Shown here in pieces: positions 45,803 through 56,299 of a stretch of 64,000 nucleotides of DNA; within the stretch, counting starts at the first letter, position 1; every line of letters starts with the position of its first letter. Made by a program: the position numbers and the translations under genes. The stretch spans positions 156,454 through 220,453 of the forward strand of contig NZ_JAATOO010000007.1 of the NCBI RefSeq assembly GCF_011806575.1. The letters run 5' to 3'. Below the pieces are notes generated by a model. That model had not been told where the DNA came from. It did no database searches and saw nothing but the letters and a program-made list of their open reading frames with translations. This DNA is from Vibrio hepatarius. Lineage in GTDB: Bacteria > Pseudomonadota > Gammaproteobacteria > Enterobacterales > Vibrionaceae.

Positions 45803-45816
45803 TCTAAGCAGAAAAG

Positions 45817-45845
45817 AAAAGGTTGGCGCTTGGCCAACCTTTTTT
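45817..45845. terminator. Bidirectional terminator after the Nif3 gene and gltA
   Basis: Stem 45817-45827 with 45833-45842 (loop about five bases), T-run. Confidence 0.87.
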
Positions 45846-45873
45846 ATTGCTTCTATATCACTAATGAAAGTGA

Positions 45874-47163
45874 TTACTCGCGTTCGTGCATAGGTTTGAA
45901 GTCACGTTGCTCTTCACCAGTGTAAAGCTGGCGAGGACGGCCGATACGGTTTAGTGGGTCACTGTGCATTTCGTTCCAGTGAGCAATCCAACCGATAGTA
46001 CGTGAAATCGCGAAGATAACCGTAAACATAGAGACAGGAATACCAATTGCTTTAAGGATGATGCCTGAGTAGAAGTCTACGTTCGGGTAAAGTTTCTTCG
46101 ATACAAAGTATTCATCAGAAAGCGCGATACGTTCAAGTTCCATTGCTACGTCTAGTAGTGGATCTTTAATGTTTAACTCTTTCAGTACTTCGTGACATGT
46201 TTCGCGCATTACTGTCGCACGTGGGTCGTAGTTTTTGTAAACACGGTGACCAAAGCCCATTAGGCGGAATGGGTCATCTTTGTCCTTCGCGCGTTCAACG
46301 TACTCAGGAATGTTTTCAACACTACCGATCTCTTCAAGCATCTTCAGACATGCTTCGTTAGCACCACCGTGAGCAGGACCCCATAGGGATGCAATACCCG
46401 CGGCAATACATGCGAATGGGTTCGCGCCAGAAGAACCAGCTAGTCGAACGGTCGATGTTGACGCGTTTTGCTCATGGTCTGCGTGGAGAGTAAAGATCTT
46501 ATCCATCGCGCGAGCTACAACAGGGTTAACTTCGTACTCTTCACATGGGTTCGCGAACATCATGTGTAGGTAGTTTTCTGCGTAGCTTAGGTCGTTACGT
46601 GGGTAGATAAACGGTTGACCAACTGAGTACTTGTAACACATAGCAGCCAGAGTAGGCATTTTAGACAGTAGTCGGTATGCCGCGATCTCACGGTGTTCAT
46701 CATTATTAATGTCGAGTGAATCGTGGTAGAACGCAGCAAGTGCACCAACCACACCACACATAACCGCCATTGGGTGAGCATCACGACGGAAGCCATGGAA
46801 AAAGCTTGCGATTTGCTCATGTACCATCGTATGACGAGTTACAGTGGTTTTGAATTGTTCGTATTGTTCACGTGTTGGGGCTTCACCATAAAGAAGGATA
46901 TAACATACTTCTAAGTAATCAGCGTTGTTAGCTAACTGATCAATCGGGTAACCGCGGTGTAGAAGAATACCTTTTCCACCGTCGATGTACGTGATTTGAG
47001 ATTCACAGGATGCAGTGGCAAGAAAACCAGGGTCAAAAGTGAAAAATCCATTTGCTCCCAGTGTACGAACGTCAATTACAGGGGTACCTAAAGCACCTTC
47101 CATAATTGGCAGCTCGATCGGCGCTTGACCTTCAACATGAAGGGTAGCTTTCTTATCTGCCAT
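45874..47163 (-). CDS. gltA: Citrate synthase
   Basis: First TCA enzyme: oxaloacetate plus acetyl-CoA to citrate. The 429-residue hexameric-type enzyme carries the active-site segments [20 protein letters not shown] (about 230-249), [14 protein letters not shown] (about 303-316) and a catalytic Asp region near 362 (YPNVDFYSG). The N-terminal extension ([11 protein letters not shown]) and length match the NADH-sensitive gram-negative type. GGAG precedes the ATG. It is divergent from sdhC. Confidence 0.98.
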   Translation of the reverse strand: MADKKATLHVEGQAPIELPIMEGALGTPVIDVRTLGANGFFTFDPGFLATASCESQITYIDGGKGILLHRGYPIDQLANNADYLEVCYILLYGEAPTREQYEQFKTTVTRHTMVHEQIASFFHGFRRDAHPMAVMCGVVGALAAFYHDSLDINNDEHREIAAYRLLSKMPTLAAMCYKYSVGQPFIYPRNDLSYAENYLHMMFANPCEEYEVNPVVARAMDKIFTLHADHEQNASTSTVRLAGSSGANPFACIAAGIASLWGPAHGGANEACLKMLEEIGSVENIPEYVERAKDKDDPFRLMGFGHRVYKNYDPRATVMRETCHEVLKELNIKDPLLDVAMELERIALSDEYFVSKKLYPNVDFYSGIILKAIGIPVSMFTVIFAISRTIGWIAHWNEMHSDPLNRIGRPRQLYTGEEQRDFKPMHERE

Positions 47164-47558
47164 AACAATCTCCTTTGTTTATTATTTAATCCGTCCAGGA
47201 TGTTTGTGTGACATTTTTGTACGTGCATTCGTTATCAAAGTCAATTTATCTCCTCTGATGTGTGCACTTGTTATGATTTTTTGAACACGTAACGCTAAAA
47301 ACCTGTCCTGTGTAGCAAAAATTGTTACATCAATTGTATTAGAATGTTGCCAGCCGTATAGTGGCGCAGTAAATTTTGGTGGAAACCTAATAAATTCAAG
47401 GCTTGAAACAAAAGTGAGGTGAAGTTTTAATCCTTGTTGTTAACAAAAATTTTACAAAATACTCAGCAGTTTGATGGGGGTGGTTGTTAAATAAATGTTA
47501 ACTTTTGTAGGTTTGCAACCAAAATTCGTTCATAACTATAAATGCTCAATGGAGCTGA
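47164..47558. other. gltA-sdhC control region
   Basis: The 395-base gap contains no supported ORF. It is AT-rich, and near sdhC it holds an ArcA-like box (47486-47500) and a weaker GTTAAC-type copy near 47440-47456. A TTGCAA...CTATAA pair at 47513-47541 would start transcription only about 11 bases before sdhC, so I do not call it as a promoter. Confidence 0.6.
47486..47500 (+). promoter_or_regulatory. ArcA-like box upstream of sdhC
   Basis: GTTAAATAAATGTTA differs from the ArcA-P consensus GTTAATTAAATGTTA at one base. ArcA represses sdh and gltA under low oxygen in enterics. Confidence 0.7.
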
Positions 47559-47951
47559 GTGAGCAAGCCCGTGAAAGAAAGAAAGTCAAGACCTGTTAAT
47601 TTAGATTTACAGACCATTCGCTTTCCGATCACTGCAATCGCATCTATCTTACACCGAGTCTCCGGTGTAATTACGTTTGTCGCGGTCGGGATCCTGCTTT
47701 GGTTACTATCCATATCCTTAAATTCCCCAGTAGGCTACGCAGAAGCAGTCGACATCGTTGATGGCTTTTTTGTGAAGTTTATCTTGTGGGGCATTCTAAC
47801 GGCGTTGGCCTACCATATTGCTGGCGGTATCCGTCACCTACTTATGGACCTAGGTCATTTTGAAGAGCTGGAATCTGGTGCGATGAGCGCTAAGGTTGCA
47901 TTCGCAGCGACAGCCGTTCTGTCACTATTTGCAGGGGTATTGGTATGGTAA
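47559..47951 (+). CDS. sdhC: Succinate dehydrogenase cytochrome b556 subunit
   Basis: Membrane anchor of complex II; with SdhD it holds heme b and the quinone site. The 130-residue protein has three helices, with the conserved SILHRVSGV (about 33-41; Ser and Arg at the quinone site, His heme-proximal) and HIAGGIRHLLMDLG (His heme ligand, about 84-97). The start is GTG at 47559, with GGAG four bases upstream; a GTG at 47571 is an alternative. It overlaps sdhD by 7 bases. Confidence 0.95.
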   Translation: MSKPVKERKSRPVNLDLQTIRFPITAIASILHRVSGVITFVAVGILLWLLSISLNSPVGYAEAVDIVDGFFVKFILWGILTALAYHIAGGIRHLLMDLGHFEELESGAMSAKVAFAATAVLSLFAGVLVW

Positions 47952-48289
47952 AACACATTTCCTCATTTGGTCGTAATGGTGTACACGATTACCTACTGAT
48001 TCGTGCTACCGCGATCATCATGACGCTTTATACTATTTATCTGGTGAGCTTCTGCGCTTTCACAGATATTTCTTACGTATCTTGGACCCAATTCTTTGGT
48101 GGCACATTCACTAAAGTGTTTACGATGCTTGCATTGGTTTCTGTTCTTATCCACGCCTGGATTGGCTTGTGGCAAGTGCTAACAGACTACATTAAGTGCG
48201 CTAAGCTTCGTGGTGGCCTACAGCTAGGTGTTATTGCTGTTCTATTCGGTTACTTCTTCTCTGGTCTATTTATTTTGTGGGGTGCGTAA
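47945..48289 (+). CDS. sdhD: Succinate dehydrogenase membrane anchor SdhD
   Basis: Second membrane anchor of complex II. The 114-residue protein has three helices with NGVHDYLLIRATAI at the start and LIHAWIGLWQVLTDY (His heme ligand, about 71-85). It overlaps sdhC by 7 bases and abuts sdhA. Confidence 0.95.
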   Translation: MVKHISSFGRNGVHDYLLIRATAIIMTLYTIYLVSFCAFTDISYVSWTQFFGGTFTKVFTMLALVSVLIHAWIGLWQVLTDYIKCAKLRGGLQLGVIAVLFGYFFSGLFILWGA

Positions 48290-50056
48290 GTGTCTATTCC
48301 AGTTCGCGAATTTGACGCCGTAGTAATCGGCGCTGGTGGTGCAGGCATGCGTGCTGCGCTACAAATCTCAGAGCAAGGTCTAAGCTGTGCTCTACTATCA
48401 AAAGTTTTCCCAACTCGTTCTCATACCGTATCTGCGCAGGGTGGTATCACTGTAGCGCTCGGTAATGCGCATGAGGATCATTGGGAACAACACATGTACG
48501 ATACTGTTAAAGGTTCTGACTACATCGGTGACCAAGATGCAATCGAATACATGTGTAAGAATGGTCCAGAATCGGTTATCGAATTAGAGAAAATGGGTCT
48601 TCCTTTTTCTCGTTTTGACAATGGTACAATTTACCAACGCCCATTTGGTGGACAGTCGAAGAACTTTGGCGGTGAGCAAGCGGCACGTACAGCTGCTGCA
48701 GCTGACCGTACTGGCCATGCATTATTGCATACGCTTTACCAACAAAATATTAAGCATAAAACAACCGTCTTCTCTGAGTGGTATGCGCTCGATCTGGTTA
48801 AAAATGAAGACGGTGTTGTTTTAGGTTGTACTGCTCTTTGCATGGAAACGGGTGAGGTTTGTTACTTTAAGTCTAAAGCGACAATCCTAGCGACAGGCGG
48901 TGCAGGTCGTATCTACGCGTCGACAACTAACGCACACATCAACACGGGTGATGGTGTTGGTATGGCACTACGTGCTGGCGTACCAATGCAAGACATGGAA
49001 ATGTGGCAGTTCCACCCGACAGGTATCGCTGGTGCTGGTGTTCTGGTTACTGAAGGCTGTCGTGGTGAAGGTGGTTACCTACTTAATAAAGATGGCGAAC
49101 GCTTCATGGAACGTTACGCACCAAACGCGAAAGACCTTGCTGGTCGTGACGTGGTTGCGCGTTCAATGATGATTGAGATCCGTGAAGGGCGTGGTTGTGA
49201 TGGTCCTTGGGGTCCACACATTAAACTCAAACTGGATCACCTAGGTAAAGACACGCTTGAATCTCGTCTGCCGGGTGTATGTGAACTTTCTCGTACATTT
49301 GCACACGTGGATCCAGTTAAAGAACCGATTCCGGTCATTCCAACCTGTCACTACATGATGGGTGGTATTCCAACTCAGGTTTCAGGTCAGGCAATCAAAC
49401 AAGATCAAAATGGTGCAGACGTTGAAATCCAAGGTCTATTCGCTTGTGGTGAAATCGCATCTGTATCTGTGCACGGTGCTAACCGTCTAGGTGGCAACTC
49501 ACTACTAGACTTAGTGGTATTTGGTCGTGCAACAGGTCTGCATCTTGGTGAAACTTTACTTAAGCAAGCTGACGCTAAACCTGCTACTGAAGCTGATATT
49601 GAACGTTCTCTTGAGCGTTACAACCGTTGGGAAAATAGCACTGACGGTGAAGATCCAGCTCAGATTCGTAAAGACCTACAGCAATGCATGCAAAACAACT
49701 TCTCGGTATTCCGCGAAGGGGATGCAATGGCGAAAGGTTTAGAAGAGTTGAAAGTTATTCGTGAGCGTTTGAAAAACGCACACCTAGCGGACAAGTCGAC
49801 AGAGTTCAACACGCAGCGTATTGAGTGTTTAGAGCTAGAAAACTTGATGGAAACAGCGTTTGCAACAGCTGTCGCGGCTAACTACCGTACAGAAAGTCGT
49901 GGTGCACATGCTCGTTTTGACTTCCCAGATCGTAACGATGAGCAGTGGCTATGTCACTCTATCTACAATCCTGAGACAGAGTCGATGACCAAGCGTGATG
50001 TAAACATGGAACCTGTTCATCGTGAAGCATTTCCACCAAAAGCACGTACGTACTAA
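48290..50056 (+). CDS. sdhA: Succinate dehydrogenase flavoprotein subunit
   Basis: Oxidises succinate, with covalent FAD. The 588-residue protein has the dinucleotide fold [13 protein letters not shown] (about 12-24), the FAD-linking HTVSAQGG (His near residue 45), QFHPTGI, and catalytic RGEGGYLLN and HYMMGGIP. The start is GTG at 48290, directly after the sdhD TAA; GGGGTGC lies upstream. Confidence 0.97.
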   Translation: MSIPVREFDAVVIGAGGAGMRAALQISEQGLSCALLSKVFPTRSHTVSAQGGITVALGNAHEDHWEQHMYDTVKGSDYIGDQDAIEYMCKNGPESVIELEKMGLPFSRFDNGTIYQRPFGGQSKNFGGEQAARTAAAADRTGHALLHTLYQQNIKHKTTVFSEWYALDLVKNEDGVVLGCTALCMETGEVCYFKSKATILATGGAGRIYASTTNAHINTGDGVGMALRAGVPMQDMEMWQFHPTGIAGAGVLVTEGCRGEGGYLLNKDGERFMERYAPNAKDLAGRDVVARSMMIEIREGRGCDGPWGPHIKLKLDHLGKDTLESRLPGVCELSRTFAHVDPVKEPIPVIPTCHYMMGGIPTQVSGQAIKQDQNGADVEIQGLFACGEIASVSVHGANRLGGNSLLDLVVFGRATGLHLGETLLKQADAKPATEADIERSLERYNRWENSTDGEDPAQIRKDLQQCMQNNFSVFREGDAMAKGLEELKVIRERLKNAHLADKSTEFNTQRIECLELENLMETAFATAVAANYRTESRGAHARFDFPDRNDEQWLCHSIYNPETESMTKRDVNMEPVHREAFPPKARTY

Positions 50057-50074
50057 GGAAAGGAGGGTAAGAAT

Positions 50075-50785
50075 ATGAAACTGAATTTCTCTTTGTACCG
50101 TTACAATCCGGATGTCGACCAAAAGCCTTACATGAAAGAGTACACACTTGAAGTGGAAGAAGGCTCTGACATGATGCTATTGGATGCTCTAATCCTACTG
50201 AAAGAGCAAGATCCAAGCATTTCTTTCCGTCGCTCGTGTCGTGAAGGTGTCTGTGGTTCGGATGGTCTGAACATGAATGGCAAGAACGGTCTTGCATGTA
50301 TCACACCGCTATCTGCACTGCAGGGTGATAAAATTGTAATCCGTCCACTTCCTGGGCTTCCAGTTGTTCGCGATCTTATCGTTGACATGACGCAGTTCTA
50401 CGATAACTATGCGAAAGTGAAGCCGTTCTTGATTGATGATGGTGCATTGCCACCGTCTCGCGAGAACTTGCAAACTCCAGATGAGCGTGCGCATCTAGAT
50501 GGATTGTATGAATGTATTATGTGTGCATGTTGTACAACATCTTGTCCATCGTTCTGGTGGAACCCAGATAAATTTATCGGCCCAGCTGGTCTTCTAGCCG
50601 CTTACCGTTGGTTAATTGATAGCCGTGATACAGCAACAGACGAACGCTTATCAAATCTTGATGATGCATTTAGCGTTTTCCGTTGCCATGGCATCATGAA
50701 TTGTGTAAGTGTTTGTCCTAAAGGGCTAAACCCAACGAAAGCCATTGGTCATATTAAGACCATGCTTGTGAATCGTTCGGTTTAA
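50075..50785 (+). CDS. sdhB: Succinate dehydrogenase iron-sulfur subunit
   Basis: Electron path from FAD to quinone. The 236-residue protein has a 2Fe-2S set (CREGVCGSDGLNMNG, then C) and C-terminal clusters CIMCACCTTSCPSFW and CHGIMNCVSVCPKGLNP. The order and cysteine spacing fit 2Fe-2S, 4Fe-4S and 3Fe-4S centres. AAAGGAGG lies upstream of the ATG. It ends the sdhCDAB set. Confidence 0.97.
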   Translation: MKLNFSLYRYNPDVDQKPYMKEYTLEVEEGSDMMLLDALILLKEQDPSISFRRSCREGVCGSDGLNMNGKNGLACITPLSALQGDKIVIRPLPGLPVVRDLIVDMTQFYDNYAKVKPFLIDDGALPPSRENLQTPDERAHLDGLYECIMCACCTTSCPSFWWNPDKFIGPAGLLAAYRWLIDSRDTATDERLSNLDDAFSVFRCHGIMNCVSVCPKGLNPTKAIGHIKTMLVNRSV

Positions 50786-50801
50786 ATTTAATAACAAAAT
50801 T

Positions 50802-50829
50802 GCCGGTCACGATGGTGTGACCGGCTTTT
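50802..50829 (+). terminator. Partial terminator between sdhB and sucA
   Basis: A nine-bp GC stem (50802-50810 with 50817-50825), GATGGT loop, and only four T's. It is likely leaky, giving reduced read-through from sdh to suc. Confidence 0.65.
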
Positions 50830-50882
50830 AATAGCTCGGCAAAGACCGAAGCAAACGTGAAAACTACTGGTTAAGGGAAAAT

Positions 50883-53708
50883 ATGCACAACGGCGTGATG
50901 AAGGCATGGCTCGAGTCTTCACACTTGGCTGGCGCCAATGCAACGTATGTAGAGGACCTCTACGAACTGTATCTAAGTGATCCCGATCTGGTAAGTGAGG
51001 AGTGGAAACGCGTTTTTGATGGCCTACCTAAGCCTTCAGGAGAGGTGGCAGAACAACCACATTCGCGTATCCGTGACTACTTCCGACGACTCGCTCAAGA
51101 AACAAAGCATTACAGTGTCCAAGTTAGTGATCCAGATGTCGACGCTAAACAAGTTAAAGTACTTCAATTAATCAATGCTTACCGTTTCAGAGGTCACGAA
51201 GCGGCACAGCTTGACCCTCTAGGTTTATGGCAACGCCCACCTGTGGCTGAGCTAGAACCTGCATTTCACAATCTCACCCAAGACGACTTTGAAGAGTCTT
51301 TCAACGTAGGTTCTTTTGCTATCGGCCAAGAAACGATGCAGCTAAAAGACATCTACTCGTCTCTGAAAAAGACCTACTGTGGCTCAATCGGTGCAGAATA
51401 CATGCACATGACAGACACTGAGCAAAAACGTTGGATTCAACAACGTCTTGAATCAGTCGTCGGCCAGCCATCTTTTACTGAAGAAGAAAAACACACATTC
51501 CTAGACGAGCTGACTGCAGCTGAAGGTCTAGAGCGTTACTTGGGTGCTAAATTCCCAGGTGCGAAGCGTTTCTCTTTGGAAGGTGGTGATGCATTGATCC
51601 CAATGACGAAAGAATTGATTCGTCATGCGGGTACAAGTGGAATGCGTGAAGTGGTTATCGGTATGGCCCACCGTGGTCGTCTGAATATGCTGGTCAACGT
51701 TCTAGGTAAGAAACCACAAGATCTGTTTGATGAGTTTGCGGGTAAGCACGACGAAACATGGGGTACGGGCGATGTTAAGTACCACCAAGGTTTCTCAGCA
51801 GACTTTGCGACTCCAGGTGGTGACGTTCACTTAGCTCTAGCATTTAACCCATCTCACCTAGAGATCGTAAACCCAGTAGTTATCGGGTCGGTACGTGCTC
51901 GTCAGGATCGCTTAGGCGACAAAGACGGCAGCACAGTACTGCCAATCACTATTCACGGTGACTCAGCTATCGCGGGTCAGGGTGTGGTAGCAGAGACATT
52001 CAACATGTCTCAAGCGCGTGGTTTCCAAGTCGGCGGTACGGTGCGTATCGTAGTGAACAACCAAGTTGGTTTCACAACGTCTAACCCACGTGATACACGC
52101 TCAACCATGTACTGTACTGATATCGCGAAGATGGTACAGGCGCCGATTTTCCACGTTAACGCGGATGACCCAGAAGCCGTCGCATTTGTTACACGTATCG
52201 CTCTGGATTACCGCAACGAATTTAAACGCGATGTTGTTATCGATTTGGTTTGTTACCGTCGCCATGGTCACAACGAAGCGGACGAGCCAAACGCGACTCA
52301 GCCGCTGATGTACCAAAAAATTAAGAAACACCCGACGCCACGTAAGCTATACGCAGACGTACTGATCGAGCGCGGTGTGCTTGGTATCGACACAGCAACG
52401 CAACTGGTAAACGAATATCGTGATGCTCTTGACCACGGTGAAGTTGTGGTGAAAGAGTGGCGTCCAATGGCTCTGCATTCTGTTGACTGGTCACCTTATT
52501 TAGGACACGACTGGGATACCGAATGGGCGAACCAGTTTGATAAAGAACGCTTAATCGAATTAGGTAAGCGTATCTGTCAGTACCCAGAAAGCCACAAGCT
52601 ACAAAGCCGTGTAAACAAGCTTTACAACGATCGTATTGCGATGGTGAGCGGCGAGAAAGCAATCGACTGGGGTATGGCAGAAACTCTAGCGTACGCAACA
52701 CTGGTCGATGATGGTAAGCGTATCCGTATCTCGGGCCAGGATTCTGGTCGTGGTACCTTCTTCCACCGTCACTCAGTACTGCATAACCAGAACGATGCGA
52801 GTGTTTACATCCCGCTAGCGAACATTCACGACAAGCAAGGTCCTTTCCAAGTATTTGACTCTGTATTGTCTGAAGAAGCGGTGCTGGCGTTTGAATATGG
52901 TTACGCGACTGCCGAACCAGGCGGTCTAACTATCTGGGAAGCTCAGTTTGGTGATTTCGCCAACGGTGCGCAGGTAGTAATCGACCAATTTATTTCATCT
53001 GGTGAGCAGAAATGGGCTCGCTTGTGTGGTCTAACGATGCTTCTACCTCACGGTTACGAAGGTCAGGGCCCAGAGCACTCATCTGCACGTCTTGAGCGTT
53101 ACCTACAGCTATGTGCTGAACAAAACATGCAAGTGGTTGTGCCATCAACACCTGCGCAGGTTTACCACATGATTCGCCGTCAGGTTGTACGCCCAATGCG
53201 TCGTCCACTGATTGTTATGTCTCCGAAGTCACTATTGCGTCACCCGCTATGTATTTCTTCTATGGAAGATCTTGCAGAAGGCACTTTCCAACCAGCAATC
53301 CCTGAGATTGATAATCTGGACCCTGCGAAAGTGAAACGTGTAGTGTTCTGTTCAGGTAAGGTTTACTTCGACCTTCTTGAGCAGCGTCGTAACAATGAAC
53401 AAGACGACGTAGCGATTGTTCGTATCGAACAGCTTTACCCATTCCCAATGGAAGACGTAAAAGCAGCCATCGCACCATACACCAATGTAGAAGATTTTGT
53501 TTGGTGTCAGGAAGAGCCTCAAAACCAGGGTGCTTGGTACTGTAGCCAACATAACTTCCGTGCTGCTATCCCAGCAGGCGCTGATCTCAAATACGCTGGC
53601 CGTCCAGCATCAGCATCTCCTGCAGTAGGTTACATGTCAGTACACTTGAAACAACAGAAAGCGTTAGTTGAAGACGCACTAAACGTGAATACAAAAACTT
53701 CGGATTAA
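50883..53708 (+). CDS. sucA: 2-oxoglutarate dehydrogenase E1 component
   Basis: Thiamine-diphosphate decarboxylase of the oxoglutarate dehydrogenase complex. The 941-residue protein has MHNGVMKAWLESSHLAGANA at the start, like E. coli MQNSALKAWLDSSYLSG, the ThDP domain HRGRLNMLVNVLGK, GDSAIAGQGVV and RRHGHNEADEP, and the transketolase-like C-terminal part with SGQDSGRGTFFHRH. AAGGGA precedes the ATG. It is 97 bases from sdhB and 28 from sucB. Confidence 0.97.
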   Translation: MHNGVMKAWLESSHLAGANATYVEDLYELYLSDPDLVSEEWKRVFDGLPKPSGEVAEQPHSRIRDYFRRLAQETKHYSVQVSDPDVDAKQVKVLQLINAYRFRGHEAAQLDPLGLWQRPPVAELEPAFHNLTQDDFEESFNVGSFAIGQETMQLKDIYSSLKKTYCGSIGAEYMHMTDTEQKRWIQQRLESVVGQPSFTEEEKHTFLDELTAAEGLERYLGAKFPGAKRFSLEGGDALIPMTKELIRHAGTSGMREVVIGMAHRGRLNMLVNVLGKKPQDLFDEFAGKHDETWGTGDVKYHQGFSADFATPGGDVHLALAFNPSHLEIVNPVVIGSVRARQDRLGDKDGSTVLPITIHGDSAIAGQGVVAETFNMSQARGFQVGGTVRIVVNNQVGFTTSNPRDTRSTMYCTDIAKMVQAPIFHVNADDPEAVAFVTRIALDYRNEFKRDVVIDLVCYRRHGHNEADEPNATQPLMYQKIKKHPTPRKLYADVLIERGVLGIDTATQLVNEYRDALDHGEVVVKEWRPMALHSVDWSPYLGHDWDTEWANQFDKERLIELGKRICQYPESHKLQSRVNKLYNDRIAMVSGEKAIDWGMAETLAYATLVDDGKRIRISGQDSGRGTFFHRHSVLHNQNDASVYIPLANIHDKQGPFQVFDSVLSEEAVLAFEYGYATAEPGGLTIWEAQFGDFANGAQVVIDQFISSGEQKWARLCGLTMLLPHGYEGQGPEHSSARLERYLQLCAEQNMQVVVPSTPAQVYHMIRRQVVRPMRRPLIVMSPKSLLRHPLCISSMEDLAEGTFQPAIPEIDNLDPAKVKRVVFCSGKVYFDLLEQRRNNEQDDVAIVRIEQLYPFPMEDVKAAIAPYTNVEDFVWCQEEPQNQGAWYCSQHNFRAAIPAGADLKYAGRPASASPAVGYMSVHLKQQKALVEDALNVNTKTSD

Positions 53709-53736
53709 GAACTAGAAGTTAAAGGAAGAAACAGAT

Positions 53737-54942
53737 ATGACAATTGAAATTCTGGTTCCAGATTTACCTGAATCTGTCGCTGACGCTACGGTAGCAACAT
53801 GGCACAAACAACCAGGCGACGTAGTAGAGCGCGATGAAGTACTGGTTGATATCGAAACGGATAAAGTCGTCCTTGAAGTACCAGCGCCAGAAGCAGGTGT
53901 TTTGGAAGCGATCATCGAAGCAGAAGGTGCAACAGTACTTTCTAAGCAACTGCTTGCTAAGCTAAAACCTGGTGCAGTTGCGGGAGAGCCAACCGCAGAT
54001 AAAACGGAAGGTACAGAGGCTTCTCCTGATAAGCGCCACAAAGCGGCATTGACTGAAGAAAGCAACGATGCACTAAGCCCAGCTGTTCGTCGCCTATTGG
54101 CAGAACACAACCTTGAAGCTAGCCAAGTGAAAGGTACTGGTGTTGGTGGTCGTATCACTCGTGAAGATATCGAAGCGCACCTAGCAAACGCTAAAGCAGC
54201 GCCTAAAGCAGAGGCTCCAGCGGTTGAAGCTCCTGCCGCGGCGCGTAGCCAAAAACGTGTTCCTATGACTCGTCTACGTAAGACAGTTGCGAACCGTCTG
54301 CTAGAAGCGAAAAACAGCACTGCGATGCTAACCACGTTCAACGAAGTAAACATGAAGCCAATCATGGATCTTCGTAAGCAGTACAAAGACCAGTTCGAAG
54401 AGCGCCATGGTACTCGTCTAGGCTTCATGTCTTTCTACGTGAAAGCAGTAACTGAAGCGCTAAAACGTTACCCAGAAGTGAACGCATCAATCGATGGCGA
54501 TGATATCGTTTACCACAACTACTTCGACATCAGCATGGCGGTTTCGACCCCACGTGGTCTAGTGACTCCAGTATTAAAAGACTGTGACACACTAGGTTTC
54601 GCTGACATCGAAAAAGGCATCAAAGAGCTAGCGATCAAAGGTCGTGACGGCAAACTGACAGTAGATGAGCTAATGGGCGGTAACTTCACCATCACTAACG
54701 GTGGTGTGTTCGGTTCATTAATGTCTACGCCAATCATCAACCCGCCGCAATCAGCGATTCTTGGTATGCACAAGATCCAAGAGCGTCCAATGGCGGTAGA
54801 TGGTAAAGTTGAAATCCTGCCGATGATGTACTTGGCACTATCTTACGACCACCGTCTAATCGATGGCCGTGAGTCAGTGGGCTTCCTAGTAACGATTAAA
54901 GAGCTACTAGAAGATCCAGCACGTCTGCTATTAGACGTTTAG
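53737..54942 (+). CDS. sucB: Dihydrolipoyl succinyltransferase (E2)
   Basis: Core of the oxoglutarate dehydrogenase complex. The 401-residue protein has one lipoyl domain (about 1-75, lipoylated K43 in ETDKVVLEV), an Ala/Pro linker, a peripheral-subunit-binding domain (about 107-145, [21 protein letters not shown]) and the catalytic domain with [12 protein letters not shown] near the end. AAAGGAAGA precedes the ATG. Its last codons form part of a hairpin system before sucC. Confidence 0.97.
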   Translation: MTIEILVPDLPESVADATVATWHKQPGDVVERDEVLVDIETDKVVLEVPAPEAGVLEAIIEAEGATVLSKQLLAKLKPGAVAGEPTADKTEGTEASPDKRHKAALTEESNDALSPAVRRLLAEHNLEASQVKGTGVGGRITREDIEAHLANAKAAPKAEAPAVEAPAAARSQKRVPMTRLRKTVANRLLEAKNSTAMLTTFNEVNMKPIMDLRKQYKDQFEERHGTRLGFMSFYVKAVTEALKRYPEVNASIDGDDIVYHNYFDISMAVSTPRGLVTPVLKDCDTLGFADIEKGIKELAIKGRDGKLTVDELMGGNFTITNGGVFGSLMSTPIINPPQSAILGMHKIQERPMAVDGKVEILPMMYLALSYDHRLIDGRESVGFLVTIKELLEDPARLLLDV

Positions 54943-54981
54943 TATCGCTAAAACGTCTAGTCACCCAAGGTGGCTAGACGT
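54931..54981 (+). other. Competing hairpins at the sucB end and sucB-sucC gap
   Basis: Segment A (54933-54940, at the end of sucB) pairs with B (54951-54958), and B extended (54953-54960) pairs with C (54974-54981); the B-C stem continues inward to 13 bp with a T-G pair. The A-B and B-C stems cannot coexist. Neither has a T-run. Confidence 0.7.
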
Positions 54982-55132
54982 CTATAGTTTGTAAGGCTAG
55001 ACTGCTCAACATCTGGCCTTCATTGTAGTCTCACGACTTATTTGAAAACGCCCTACAGACGCATACGCAGCCAAGACTGCAGCGTTATGGAAATAATAAA
55101 TCCCTCAAGGGAAGAACAAACGGAATATCAAA

Positions 55133-56299
55133 ATGAATTTGCATGAATACCAAGCCAAACAGCTGTTTGCAGAATTCGGATTGCCAGTGCCTGAAGGCTA
55201 CGCATGTGATACCCCACAAGAAGCTTTTGAAGCTGCTGGCCGCATCAGTACTGAGAAGAAAGTAGTTAAGTGTCAGGTTCACGCTGGTGGCCGTGGTAAA
55301 GCGGGCGGTGTTGAACTGCACGATACCAAAGATGGTGTAAAAGAGTTTGCACAGAAGTGGCTAGGTAAAAACCTAGTAACTTACCAAACAGACGCGAATG
55401 GTCAGCCGGTAACAAAAATCCTTGTAGAAGAAGCTTCAAACATTGCTAACGAACTATACCTTGGTGCGGTCGTTGACCGTGCTAGCCGTAAGATCGTTTT
55501 CATGGCTTCAACAGAAGGTGGTGTGGAAATCGAAAAAGTTGCGGAAGAAACGCCGGAGCTAATCCACAAAGCAGCAATCGATCCACTAGTAGGCCCACAA
55601 GCTTACCAAGGTCGCGAGCTTGCGTTCAAACTTGGTCTTGAAGGCGACCAAATCAAACAATTCGTTAAGATCTTTATGGGTCTTGGCACTATGTTCTCTC
55701 AGTACGACCTTGCTCTACTAGAGATCAACCCGCTAGTAATTACTGCTGAAGGCAACCTGCTATGTCTTGATGGTAAGATCAACATCGACTCAAATGCGCT
55801 TTACCGTCAGCCTAAGCTTCGTGAAATGCACGATCCATCACAAGAAGATGAGCGTGAAGCGCACGCAGCTCAGTGGGAGCTGAACTACGTAGCACTAGAC
55901 GGCAACGTTGGCTGTATGGTTAACGGTGCTGGCCTAGCAATGGGTACGATGGACATCGTAAACCTACACGGCGGCAAACCAGCTAACTTCCTAGATGTAG
56001 GTGGCGGCGCAACCAAAGAACGTGTTGCTGAAGCATTTAAGATCATCCTATCTGATGACAACGTGAAAGCGGTACTCGTTAACATCTTCGGCGGCATCGT
56101 TCGTTGTGACATGATCGCGGAAGGTATCATCGGTGCGGTTAAAGAGGTAGGCGTAAGCGTACCAGTTGTTGTTCGTCTAGAAGGTACTAACGCTGACTTA
56201 GGTCGCGAAGTTCTTGCTAATTCTGATGTTGATATCATTGCTGCTGAGTCGCTAACTGATGCTGCTCAGAAAGTTGTTGCTGCTGCGGAGGCTAAATAA
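55133..56299 (+). CDS. sucC: Succinyl-CoA synthetase beta subunit
   Basis: ADP-forming (nucleotide-binding) subunit: succinyl-CoA to succinate with ATP. The 388-residue protein begins [20 protein letters not shown], has an ATP-grasp domain with [15 protein letters not shown] (about 43-57) and the C-terminal CoA-ligase domain with [14 protein letters not shown]. Strong CTA/GTA codon bias. It shares one base with sucD (TAATG). Confidence 0.97.
   Translation: MNLHEYQAKQLFAEFGLPVPEGYACDTPQEAFEAAGRISTEKKVVKCQVHAGGRGKAGGVELHDTKDGVKEFAQKWLGKNLVTYQTDANGQPVTKILVEEASNIANELYLGAVVDRASRKIVFMASTEGGVEIEKVAEETPELIHKAAIDPLVGPQAYQGRELAFKLGLEGDQIKQFVKIFMGLGTMFSQYDLALLEINPLVITAEGNLLCLDGKINIDSNALYRQPKLREMHDPSQEDEREAHAAQWELNYVALDGNVGCMVNGAGLAMGTMDIVNLHGGKPANFLDVGGGATKERVAEAFKIILSDDNVKAVLVNIFGGIVRCDMIAEGIIGAVKEVGVSVPVVVRLEGTNADLGREVLANSDVDIIAAESLTDAAQKVVAAAEAK

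Noticed and set aside
47513..47541. TTGCAA-N17-CTATAA as the sdhC promoter
   Set aside because: The start would be about 11 bases before the GTG, leaving no room for the ribosome site; may be chance in AT-rich DNA.
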